22,287 bases of DNA. Origin: DAOSVX01 sp964616495 (GTDB taxonomy: Bacteria > Bacillota_I > Bacilli_A > RF39 > UBA660). Each line of letters opens with the position of its first letter. The first letter of the stretch is position 1. The stretch covers positions 1 through 22,287 of the forward strand of contig CAZTRF010000014.1 in the NCBI GenBank assembly GCA_964616495.1, given 5' to 3'. The translations under genes and the position numbers were made by a program. The notes below the pieces were generated by a model. That model ran no database searches and was not told the DNA's origin. It saw only the letters and a list, made by a program, of their open reading frames with translations. Of the stretch, positions 8,001-13,578 are shown in pieces.

Positions 8001-8628
8001 ATATGCTAGATCAGTTTTAGATAAACCTGACTTACCATTGTATGGTAATACCGATTTGATCAAGCAAATATATAAAATGTATTTTGGAGAAGGTGGATAT
8101 GTTCCTCTTACTATTCCCATAATTCAAAAAGAACTACACTTAAAAACTGGTAGTACTACTTTAATTAATGCTATAAATACTTTGATGATGGCGGTTAAAA
8201 GATATGAAATAGGTTATCGTAAAGCCATAGATTTTGAAGAGAGTGAAATAAATCAGTTTATTGAGGAAAACAAATTAAATAAATGGCAATTAATAGCTTT
8301 AAATAAATATCTTAATCCTGAAGAAAGAAAGTGTTTTAAAATGGGAGTGAATCTTCCAAAAAACATTTATTATCAATTATGTTTAAAATTCGGACATCTT
8401 CCGTATCTATTTGATGATTTAGATGAAGAAAAAGTTAAAACAATTTTAGTAGATAAAAGAATTCATTTAAGCCAAAAAGAAATAGACTGTTTAGAAACTG
8501 CCTTTTGTTCAAAAAGCCCTAACATTGAAAGAGGAAAAGAATTTATGAAAGCTTTAAAAATATTGGAGCCTTTATATGAACAAATATGTTTAGATCAATC
8601 TTTAAAAAAAGAAAAAACAATAAATTAA
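5029..8628 (+). CDS. Giant sigma-70-family protein with C-terminal array of region-4-like modules
   Basis: About 1,199 residues, roughly three times a normal primary sigma factor. Residues ~10-280 form an RpoD-like core without region 1.1: region 1.2 (INQYIKEIKKFPLLTPEEE), region 2 (NLRLVVSVA, LDLVQEGNIGL, EKFDPNYGTKFSSYATYWI), region 3 (IRIPVHTNIM) and region 4 with the helix-turn-helix TLGEIGDELNLTRERIRQLE (~243-262). The other ~900 residues have no recognised enzyme but repeat a pattern of charged cap, LS..ER..L helix, turn and HTH-like pair; about eleven units begin near 309, 423, 482, 543, 634, 705, 758, 843, 929, 988 and 1128. The core should bind RNA polymerase and -10/-35 DNA; the array could bind extended upstream DNA or proteins (inference). 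ATG at 5029 is preferred, with GTG at 5020 as alternative; neither has a ribosome-binding site. The frame is continuous with neighbour-like AT-rich codon use and no sign of a frameshift. Confidence 0.9.
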   Translation: MAYYSDDEKSSINQYIKEIKKFPLLTPEEEHEIAVLVKQGDMAAREKMFNSNLRLVVSVANAKKGYCSSLSFLDLVQEGNIGLMVAVEKFDPNYGTKFSSYATYWIIQRMDRAIQNTDKNIRIPVHTNIMNVKYKRFTENYYKEHQEYPTDEEIMASLDISKETLKKIKDLYYLETSSLNVAINNSDKDKDEVGDFVPNEKDDYEAFLEDTHNKGLLLAIKTFLPPYEYYIIYYRVFANRLKTLGEIGDELNLTRERIRQLEIKIKSKLKKHLRDNKRRADLIGKYSFKAESERLEPLSPSKIAFFNYLKRHLSPVEYYIFYSFFFYPKEVAYQRLSKELNISYEEINKIKKDLREILKPIFEEYRKTHFKEELTALLKTYTNRQLFDLDLGPNSSIVDSRMISQTLKTYTFDYLNETYSSYFNSLSEDNLKLIKRYFGVKEKYEKKDIEEIIKNINLQLLGYQITGELPFPLLKSVYTANISQFTPIQRDIVDTFYLNKMTKQELFSKYSSVSRANICVIKKSILVTLEKMYFNIPKYGESRLTKEEVEMVLNDPNNLFSEEERMYLGHYYGLFGLEELSIEELAIKLGKTYIEVHGKITSSHNKALKCHLKVSTRSQKVDGSLYQKYLFNVQYEMLETNRLILIDYYINGLGYGKLKEKYHLNDTEVSRIIIDGTLRMDYFRFKILNPTIFGDEDLEKLYQNYEYSDEEKECIFLRYFEGETLENISRILMVKKRKLSSLFDNFRNDMASILSSDITLEDIINEINCELLSSVLSEEERQLLSLLFGIKSAYNKDGIALSTEEIENVMGINHKKIEAIKNRATLSLKQKKSGFLVPRFGHYTKEELVTILKDSRIPLSDRDRELLMHIVGINGYPKLSVEEIKRKYNFATTFQVFYTYNNSIVTIKKYLLHELEPDLSYDEDIVPIMKYFSEYEIKLINMIFKEKKTANEIASSLGISLDVARRKIVNVEIKIRAITQNAKLAKKFDFEYARSVLDKPDLPLYGNTDLIKQIYKMYFGEGGYVPLTIPIIQKELHLKTGSTTLINAINTLMMAVKRYEIGYRKAIDFEESEINQFIEENKLNKWQLIALNKYLNPEERKCFKMGVNLPKNIYYQLCLKFGHLPYLFDDLDEEKVKTILVDKRIHLSQKEIDCLETAFCSKSPNIERGKEFMKALKILEPLYEQICLDQSLKKEKTIN

Positions 8629-8650
8629 AGAAGTTAAATCTTCTTTTTTT
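8628..8650 (+). terminator. Terminator of the giant sigma-like gene
   Basis: AAGAAG (8628-8633) and CTTCTT (8640-8645) form a 6-bp stem with a 6-base loop and run into T to 8650. The stem starts on the last base of the TAA stop. Confidence 0.8.
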
Positions 8651-8660
8651 AAACTATTAT

Positions 8661-8669
8661 TGTTATAAT
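8661..8669 (+). promoter_or_regulatory. Extended -10 promoter of the SipW-type secreted protein
   Basis: TGT precedes TATAAT (8664-8669), giving TGnTATAAT. No good -35 is present, since the expected place is the terminator T-run. AGGTGA at 8682-8687 serves the ATG at 8694, so the leader is ~18 bases. Confidence 0.65.
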
Positions 8670-8693
8670 ACTATTAATAGTAGGTGAATATTT

Positions 8694-9731
8694 ATGAATA
8701 AAGACAATAAAAGGGGAAATTTGTTAACAGCCTTTTTTATGGTGTTAATTTGTTTTATTACTTTAATAACAGCCTCATATGCTTGGTTTACTCAAAATAC
8801 CGGAGTTGTATTAGATAATATTACTATTAATGTTAAAGCTAAAGGCGGAATTCAAATATCAAGTGAAGCAGCCACATGGAAAACCAGTCTTTCAAACGAA
8901 GATATTAAAAATGGGTACCCTAACCATTTAAATAGAATACCCGAAAGTTTGATAGCAGTTTCTACCGGAGGAAATGTTGATACAACTAATAGCTATAAAG
9001 GCCTTTTGCAGTTATATGCTGGTGATATAGTTAATGGTGGGTTGGCTGGGAATACCCTTATATCTAAAAGAACTAGCGAATATCAATATGGGGTCTGTTC
9101 TAATTCAACTACAGCAACTTATGAAACGTGTACAGGCACATGGACTAACAATGCTCTTTTGGGAGATTTTATTGCCTTTGATGTTTTTATTCAAGCTACT
9201 ACTGATACTCCTATATATTTAACGAGAGAATCAAATGTTGTAGCAGCTGACACTGATGCTGGGTTAAAAAATGCTTCTAGAATAGCCTTTATAATAGAAG
9301 GCAATCTACCTAATGGGTCAGATGCCCTAGATATTCAAAAACTAAAGAATGGGAATACTTCAATTATTTGGGAGCCAAATAACAATGCTCATACGGCTAG
9401 TGCCATTACTAATGGAACATCAAATTATGGATACACTTTAGGAAATTTAAATACCAGTACTATAATTGGAAACTATCAAGGAGTAATATCTGAATTTGGA
9501 GTAGCTGATAATGTCCCTATAAATGGGAATAATCCAACTTATTTTAAAACTATAACTCCAGATATTTCTACAGGAGTCACTCATAATAGTACTTTAATTA
9601 CAACATTAAATGCCGGAGTAACTAAAATAAGAATCTATGCCTGGGTTGAAGGACAAGATATTGATTGTGAAAATGATGCTTCGGGGAATAGTATTACTTA
9701 TACAATAGCTTTTTCACCGAAAGCAAGTTAG
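8694..9731 (+). CDS. Secreted protein with SipW-type signal/anchor (AWFT motif)
   Basis: 345 residues. The N-terminus is basic (MNKDNKRGN), then one hydrophobic segment (~9-28) ending in TASYAWFT. This is the arrangement seen in SipW-dependent, TasA/camelysin-like exported proteins of Firmicutes, where a dedicated signal peptidase cuts near A-x-A-WFT. The rest is a Thr/Asn/Ser-rich, probably beta-rich exterior domain with Cys residues at YGVCSN, YETCTG and QDIDCEN. The conserved-looking end IRIYAWVEGQDIDCENDASG resembles that of many gut-Firmicute proteins of this type, as I recall them. Start: ATG with AGGTGA six bases upstream. No SipW peptidase or TasA-operon partner is visible here, so matrix or fibre function is only a guess. 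The alternative is a membrane-tethered surface protein with an uncleaved segment. Confidence 0.8.
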   Translation: MNKDNKRGNLLTAFFMVLICFITLITASYAWFTQNTGVVLDNITINVKAKGGIQISSEAATWKTSLSNEDIKNGYPNHLNRIPESLIAVSTGGNVDTTNSYKGLLQLYAGDIVNGGLAGNTLISKRTSEYQYGVCSNSTTATYETCTGTWTNNALLGDFIAFDVFIQATTDTPIYLTRESNVVAADTDAGLKNASRIAFIIEGNLPNGSDALDIQKLKNGNTSIIWEPNNNAHTASAITNGTSNYGYTLGNLNTSTIIGNYQGVISEFGVADNVPINGNNPTYFKTITPDISTGVTHNSTLITTLNAGVTKIRIYAWVEGQDIDCENDASGNSITYTIAFSPKAS

Positions 9732-9737
9732 TATATT

Positions 9738-9758
9738 AATAAAAATCGTCTTTTTATT
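9738..9758 (+). terminator. Weak terminator-like hairpin
   Basis: AATAAAAA (9738-9745), loop TCGTC, TTTTTATT (9751-9758). All pairs are A-T and no T-run follows beyond the stem. It lies just after the TAG stop. Read-through into the TPR gene is plausible. Confidence 0.4.
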
Positions 9759-9786
9759 TGACTTGTTTTAGCTCTTCTTTTATAAT
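9758..9786 (+). promoter_or_regulatory. Promoter of the TPR protein gene
   Basis: TTGACT (9758-9763) and TATAAT (9781-9786) are separated by exactly 17 bases, close to consensus. The predicted start is ~9793, giving a ~13-base leader that begins almost at the AGGTGA ribosome-binding site (9795-9800). Confidence 0.85.
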
Positions 9787-9805
9787 AAGTTTTTAGGTGA
9801 TTACA

Positions 9806-10474
9806 ATGACTAGCTTTCAAGAAAAAGGTGAAGAAATTCATCAAAATGATGACTACACCCTTTCTTCAAAAGATTATTATAATTTGGCTCAAACATCTTA
9901 TAGGGAAAGAAGATATGAAGAAGCCATTAAGTTTTGCTTAATAAGTATTAAACAATCTGATAAAAAATATTTTACTTCTTACATATTATTGGCTAAATGC
10001 TATTATTATGGATTTGATGATATACTAAATGCTAAAATCAATTTAGATGAAGCTGAAAATATTTTGAAAGAATTAGGCAAAGAATTTTTGAATAGACATT
10101 TTTATCATAAGGTAAATTTTAAATATGAGGAAAGATATGGGAGTAATAGTCCCGAAGATTTAATGAATGTATCTTTTAAAAAACCAGATAATAATATTGA
10201 AACTAATGCTTTGAATATAAAAAAAGATTTTTTTCAAGAAAATTTATCAATTTCTGAAATTGCTTTAAAATATGAAATTGATGCCCAAGAAATTGGATTT
10301 TTATATTTATTTTTGGCTAGAGAATGTTTAGAAGTAGGGCTCAATGATTCGTCAAGAAAATTAATAAAAATGGTTTATAAAATTAAACCAAAATCGAAAG
10401 AATTAAAAGAAGCCTTACAAATTTTGGAAAAAAATAAAGTTTTATATGTTAATAGGAAATTATTAGAAAATTAA
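9806..10474 (+). CDS. TPR-repeat protein of unknown function
   Basis: About 222 residues, soluble, with no signal or membrane segment. Residues ~20-85 look like two tetratricopeptide units: YYNLAQTSYRERRYEEAIKFCLISIKQ, then YILLAKCYYYGFDDILNAKINLDEAENIL. A middle charged stretch leads to NLSISEIALKYEIDAQEIGFLYLFLA (~148-173), which has a weak HTH-like look. A last TPR-like helix pair follows (LARECLEVGLNDSSRKLIKMVYKIKP). TPRs mediate protein contacts, so this may be an adaptor. Start: ATG at 9806 has AGGTGA five bases upstream. The in-frame GTG at 9797 overlaps that ribosome-binding site and is unlikely. It is a single-gene unit ending at a terminator shared with pyrH. No partner can be named. 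Confidence 0.8.
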   Translation: MTSFQEKGEEIHQNDDYTLSSKDYYNLAQTSYRERRYEEAIKFCLISIKQSDKKYFTSYILLAKCYYYGFDDILNAKINLDEAENILKELGKEFLNRHFYHKVNFKYEERYGSNSPEDLMNVSFKKPDNNIETNALNIKKDFFQENLSISEIALKYEIDAQEIGFLYLFLARECLEVGLNDSSRKLIKMVYKIKPKSKELKEALQILEKNKVLYVNRKLLEN

Positions 10475-10494
10475 AAAGACAATATTTGTCTTTT
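10474..10494. terminator. Bidirectional terminator between the TPR gene and pyrH
   Basis: AAAAGACAA (10474-10482), loop TAT, TTGTCTTTT (10486-10494): a perfect 9-bp stem with T-rich sequence on both sides. It contains the last base of the TPR stop and part of the pyrH stop (10493-10495), so the convergent genes share one hairpin. Confidence 0.85.
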
Positions 10495-11200
10495 ATTTTG
10501 TTATTAAAGTATGAATTAAATTATTGGTCAATAACCTTGATATGGCATTTTTTTCAGTAGCTTTATATACAATGACATCTATAGGATGTTCTAATAGCAT
10601 AGTTTCAGCTGACATATCCATAATTCCTTGACTTGTAGGACCAACTTTAATGTGATTATCAAATAATTCTTGATGAGTAATTTTATCGTATCTTTTGGCA
10701 TTACCTAATTTAGGATCTTTGTCATAAACACCATCAATATTTTTCCCCATTAATACTGTATCACATTTAAGTTCAATAGCTCTCTGAACTAAAGCAGTAT
10801 CAGTTGAATGAAAAGGAAGACCAACTCCACCAGCTATTATTAAGATATTATCGTTTAATAGGTTTCTGTCTTCAATGGGATTATATTTTTTAATCATTCC
10901 TTCTACCTCTAAAGTAGAACGAACCTTAACTTTAATATTTAATTTAGTTAAAGAATCAGCTAAAGCCAAAGAATTCATCATAGTCGCTAGCATTCCAATT
11001 TCATCTTTTAAAACATCATCCATATAAGGGCAGCTTCGACCTCTCCAAATATTTCCACCACCAGTAATTATAACCACTTCAATTTGTTTTTTTCTTAGTA
11101 GTTTAATATCTTTAGCTATATTATTAAGACTTTTTTCATCAATAGAGTTGGTATCATTACTAAAAGCTTCACCACTAATTTTTAAGATAATTCTTTTCAT
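10493..11200 (-). CDS. pyrH: UMP kinase
   Basis: 235 residues, the usual bacterial UMP kinase length. It phosphorylates UMP to UDP with ATP in pyrimidine nucleotide synthesis and belongs to the amino-acid-kinase fold, usually a hexamer. Visible motifs: LKISGEAF (6-13), GGGNIWRGR (47-55), EIGMLATMMNSLAL (67-80), GGVGLPFHSTDT (124-135, variant of GTGNPFFTTDT), DGVYDKDPK (156-164), then a C-terminal strand IDVIVYK. The region GPTSQGIMDMSAETML, where relatives have a KVMDATA-type sequence, is divergent. ATG has AGAGGTG just upstream on the minus strand. It stands alone here, not in the common tsf-pyrH-frr cluster, so it could be a relocated single copy or a second, divergent copy. Confidence 0.93.
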   Translation of the reverse strand: MKRIILKISGEAFSNDTNSIDEKSLNNIAKDIKLLRKKQIEVVIITGGGNIWRGRSCPYMDDVLKDEIGMLATMMNSLALADSLTKLNIKVKVRSTLEVEGMIKKYNPIEDRNLLNDNILIIAGGVGLPFHSTDTALVQRAIELKCDTVLMGKNIDGVYDKDPKLGNAKRYDKITHQELFDNHIKVGPTSQGIMDMSAETMLLEHPIDVIVYKATEKNAISRLLTNNLIHTLITK

Positions 11201-11221
11201 TTAACACCTCTTTATATTTTA

Positions 11222-11250
11222 AATGTAACATTTTTCTTTTATTTTTTCAA
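11222..11250 (-). promoter_or_regulatory. Promoter of pyrH
   Basis: On the minus strand, TTGAAA (plus-strand 11245-11250) and TACATT (11222-11227) are separated by 17 bases. This gives a leader of roughly 15-20 bases containing AGAGGTG before ATG. Confidence 0.6.
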
Positions 11251-11258
11251 TAATATTG

Positions 11259-11270
11259 TATAATTATAAT
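11259..11270 (+). promoter_or_regulatory. -10 region of the adenosine deaminase gene
   Basis: Two overlapping candidates, TATAAT at 11259-11264 and again at 11265-11270. No convincing -35 is present. This places the promoter downstream of the in-frame TTG at 11256, which therefore cannot start translation. GGGAG at 11271-11275 serves ATG 11286. Confidence 0.55.
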
Positions 11271-11285
11271 TGGGAGTTGACTAGT

Positions 11286-12266
11286 ATGAAGAAAATAGAA
11301 TTACATGTTCATTTTGATGGGTCAATAAGAGCTAAATCAATTAGCAAAATATTAGGATTACCATTAGAAAAAGTAGAAGAACATATGGTGGCATCAGATA
11401 AAACGACTGATTTAGAAGCTTATTTAAATTTATTTAAGTTTCCTTTAGCTTTAATGCAAAATGAAAGATATTTAAAAAGATTTGCTCGTGAGCTTGCAGC
11501 AGATTTAATTGCTGATGAGGTTATTTACGCTGAAGTGAGGTTTGCTCCTTTAAAACATACTAGAGGTGGTCTTTCAATAAATGAAGTTATTGAAATAGTA
11601 TTAGATGGTTTTAAAAAAGTTAATAATGTTAAAATTAATTTAATCCTTTGTATGATGAGAGAATCATCAATAGAAGATAATTTAAAAATTGTAAAAGCAG
11701 CCAAGAAATATCGTCATCAAGGAGTAGTGGCATTGGATTTAGCAGGCGATGAAACGTTAGGGTCTTTAAAAAATTACAAACCTTTATTTGATAAGGCCAA
11801 AGAATGGAAAATTCCTTTTACCATTCATGCTGGAGAAGTAACTGATGCTCAAAGCGTAAAAGAAGCAATTATGATGGGTGCTAAAAGAATTGGGCATGGA
11901 ATAAAGGCTATTGAAGATCCTCAAGTAATTGAATTGTTAAAAGAAAAAAAAGTTGTACTAGAAATATGCCCTACGAGTAATGTAGACACTAGGGCCATCC
12001 AAAAGTATGAAGATCATCCGGCTAAAAAATTGCTTCATAAAGGGGTGCTAATAACAATTAATACAGATAATAGAACGGCATCAAATATTACTTTGGAAAA
12101 AGAATATGCAAAATTAAGTGAAGCCTTTGGATTGGGAAGGTCAGAATTTAAAATTTTAAATTTATTAGCAATAAAATATAGTTTTTTAAATAATGAAGAA
12201 AAATATTCTTTAATGAAAAAAATGAGTGATCGATATGAAAATAGTAATAGAAAAATTAAAAGCTAA
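11286..12266 (+). CDS. add: Adenosine deaminase
   Basis: 326 residues from ATG 11286. A cytosolic metal-dependent hydrolase that deaminates adenosine or deoxyadenosine to inosine or deoxyinosine in purine salvage. The TIM-barrel metal and catalytic motifs are in order: HVHFDGS (7-13, zinc His pair), LDLAGDE (150-156), HAGE (181-184, His ligand and catalytic Glu), RIGHG (201-205), CPTSN (228-232) and TINTDN (257-262, with zinc/catalytic Asp 261). Length fits the family. The first 30 bases of the longer open frame lie over the promoter and are excluded. The 3' end overlaps the AlkD-like gene by 32 bases, so the two are co-transcribed and probably translationally coupled. An adenine deaminase of the same superfamily is a less likely alternative. 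Confidence 0.93.
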   Translation: MKKIELHVHFDGSIRAKSISKILGLPLEKVEEHMVASDKTTDLEAYLNLFKFPLALMQNERYLKRFARELAADLIADEVIYAEVRFAPLKHTRGGLSINEVIEIVLDGFKKVNNVKINLILCMMRESSIEDNLKIVKAAKKYRHQGVVALDLAGDETLGSLKNYKPLFDKAKEWKIPFTIHAGEVTDAQSVKEAIMMGAKRIGHGIKAIEDPQVIELLKEKKVVLEICPTSNVDTRAIQKYEDHPAKKLLHKGVLITINTDNRTASNITLEKEYAKLSEAFGLGRSEFKILNLLAIKYSFLNNEEKYSLMKKMSDRYENSNRKIKS

Positions 12267-12918
12267 TAAAGAAAAAAGCTATCTAGATTTTTCTTCTAAG
12301 TTGATTCCTAATGTAGATAAAGAAAGATTTTTAGGAGTTAGAACTCCAATATTAAGAAAAATGGCTAAAGAAATGATTGATGACGGAAGTTATGAATCAT
12401 TTTTATTAGAACTTCCTCATTATTATATTGAAGAAAATACCCTTCATGGAATTATTCTTAGTAATTTAAAAATTGATATTAATAAATTGTTAAACCTAAT
12501 CGATGATTTTCTTCCTTATGTAGATAATTGGTCTACTTGTGATTTAATCAATCCTAAGATATTTAAAAAGTATCCAGAACTAGTTCATAATAAAATAAAA
12601 GAGTGGCTAAGAAGTAAGAAAATATATACTACTAGATTTGCTATAGATATGCTGTTAGGTTTTTATTTAGATGAAAGATTTAGCCCTAAGGATCTAGTAA
12701 TGATCAGTAAAATAAAAACTAATGAGTATTATGTTAAAATGGCTATTAGTTGGTACTATAGTTTTGCTTTAATTAAACAATATGATGAGACTATTCTTTT
12801 ATTTGAAAGCAAAACTCTTGATAGGTGGATCCAGAACAAATCGATTACTAAAGCCATTGAAAGTTATCGAATTTCGATAGAAAGAAAGGACTACTTAAGA
12901 ACTTTGAAAATAAAATAA
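12235..12918 (+). CDS. AlkD-like DNA alkylation repair protein
   Basis: About 227 residues of HEAT-like helical repeats, matching the DNA alkylation repair family (AlkC/AlkD). The N-terminal signature is LIPNVDKERFLGVRTPILRK (~22-41), followed by the core YVDNWSTCDLINPKIF (~95-110), where the family has its DNA-facing Trp and Asp. Further family-like segments are TTRFAIDMLLGFYLD and YYVKMAISWYYSFALIK. AlkD enzymes remove N3- and N7-alkylpurines without base flipping; activity here is inferred, because many family members are untested. The start is ATG 12235, inside the end of add; GTG 12226 is an in-frame alternative. Pairing with adenosine deaminase suggests shared transcription more than a shared pathway. 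A clear terminator follows. Confidence 0.88.
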   Translation: MKIVIEKLKANKEKSYLDFSSKLIPNVDKERFLGVRTPILRKMAKEMIDDGSYESFLLELPHYYIEENTLHGIILSNLKIDINKLLNLIDDFLPYVDNWSTCDLINPKIFKKYPELVHNKIKEWLRSKKIYTTRFAIDMLLGFYLDERFSPKDLVMISKIKTNEYYVKMAISWYYSFALIKQYDETILLFESKTLDRWIQNKSITKAIESYRISIERKDYLRTLKIK

Positions 12919-12928
12919 CAAAAAGATT

Positions 12929-12957
12929 AAAATAGAGCACTTCTATTTTATTTTTTT
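12929..12957 (+). terminator. Terminator of the add-alkD unit
   Basis: AAAATAGA (12929-12936), loop GCACT, TCTATTTT (12942-12949): a perfect 8-bp stem followed by ATTTTTTT. The last T's form the start of the next promoter's -35. Confidence 0.9.
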
Positions 12958-12984
12958 GCTAAAAACAAATTTTTAAGATATAAT
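12956..12984 (+). promoter_or_regulatory. Promoter of the lipid operon
   Basis: TTGCTA (12956-12961), 17 bases, TATAAT (12979-12984). The predicted start is ~12991, with AAAGGAG about 10 bases further and ATG at 13010. Confidence 0.75.
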
Positions 12985-13009
12985 TATAGTATCCCTTTAA
13001 AGGAGAAAT

Positions 13010-13576
13010 ATGAAAGATCCATTTTTTTATAAATTAGTAAGGCCTTTATTGGCCGTATTTATTAGATTGTATCGTCCTCTACTGATAGGAAAAAATAATA
13101 TTCCTAAGACAGGTAGGGTAATTTTAGCGGGCAATCATACAAGTTATTTTGATCCTTTATTGGTGGCTCTAGGTACTAAAAGATGCGTTCATTATTTTGC
13201 TAAAGATAGTTTAATGAAAGGAATAAAAAAGCCTATTTTTAAGGGCTTAGGCATAATACCGGTTAACCGCCAAATAAAAGATAAAAATAGTCTAGAAACA
13301 GGTATAAAAGCTTTAAATAGTAATTTAATAGTTGGGATATTTCCTGAAGGAACTATTGGTAAAGAAGAAATGCTTCCCTTTAAATTTGGAGCTGTAAAAA
13401 TGGCTCAAGAAACAGATAGTTGTATTATTCCATTTGCCATTAAAAGTGACTATAGGTTATTTCGAAAAAGTGTCAAGATAGCTTATGGTAAACCATATAA
13501 ACTAATGAGTAAAGATTTAGAAAAAGAAAATAAAAAGTTAAGAAATAAAGTAATAAATTTATTAGAAAGAGATTGA
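13010..13576 (+). CDS. PlsC-like 1-acyl-glycerol-3-phosphate acyltransferase (first copy)
   Basis: 188 residues, compact for the PlsC/LPLAT family. Acyltransferase motif I is NHTSYFD, with the HX4D catalytic pair at H43 and D48. The FPEGT phosphate-binding block is at 111-115, followed by LPFKFGAVKMA (122-132) and IIPFAIKS. The N-terminal hydrophobic stretch (~9-25) probably sits at the membrane surface. It likely transfers an acyl chain to lysophosphatidic acid or another lysophospholipid. AAAGGAG precedes ATG at a good distance. It ends in TGA, two bases before the next gene's ATG, so the three lipid genes form an operon. The substrate cannot be settled from sequence; if a canonical plsC exists elsewhere, this may be a paralogue for lysolipid repair. 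Confidence 0.9.
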   Translation: MKDPFFYKLVRPLLAVFIRLYRPLLIGKNNIPKTGRVILAGNHTSYFDPLLVALGTKRCVHYFAKDSLMKGIKKPIFKGLGIIPVNRQIKDKNSLETGIKALNSNLIVGIFPEGTIGKEEMLPFKFGAVKMAQETDSCIIPFAIKSDYRLFRKSVKIAYGKPYKLMSKDLEKENKKLRNKVINLLERD

Positions 13577-13578
13577 TT

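Noticed and set aside
5029..8628. Giant sigma gene as an artificial fusion of two genes
   Set aside because: No internal stop, ribosome-binding site, promoter or change in base composition is seen at the ~280-residue boundary, and the tail resembles the sigma-4 end of the core, so one gene is the simpler reading; an assembly check is still worthwhile.
9034..9222. 62-residue plus-strand ORF inside the SipW-type gene
   Set aside because: Out-of-frame shadow; its hydrophobic look comes from A+T-rich codons read in another frame.
11256..11285. Longer N-terminus for adenosine deaminase from TTG 11256
   Set aside because: The added codons cover the -10 box and ribosome-binding site; HVHFDGS is correctly placed from ATG 11286.
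13574..13576. Mycoplasma-type code with TGA as Trp
   Set aside because: TGA ends the first acyltransferase at the family's expected length, and Trp residues in all the proteins are TGG.
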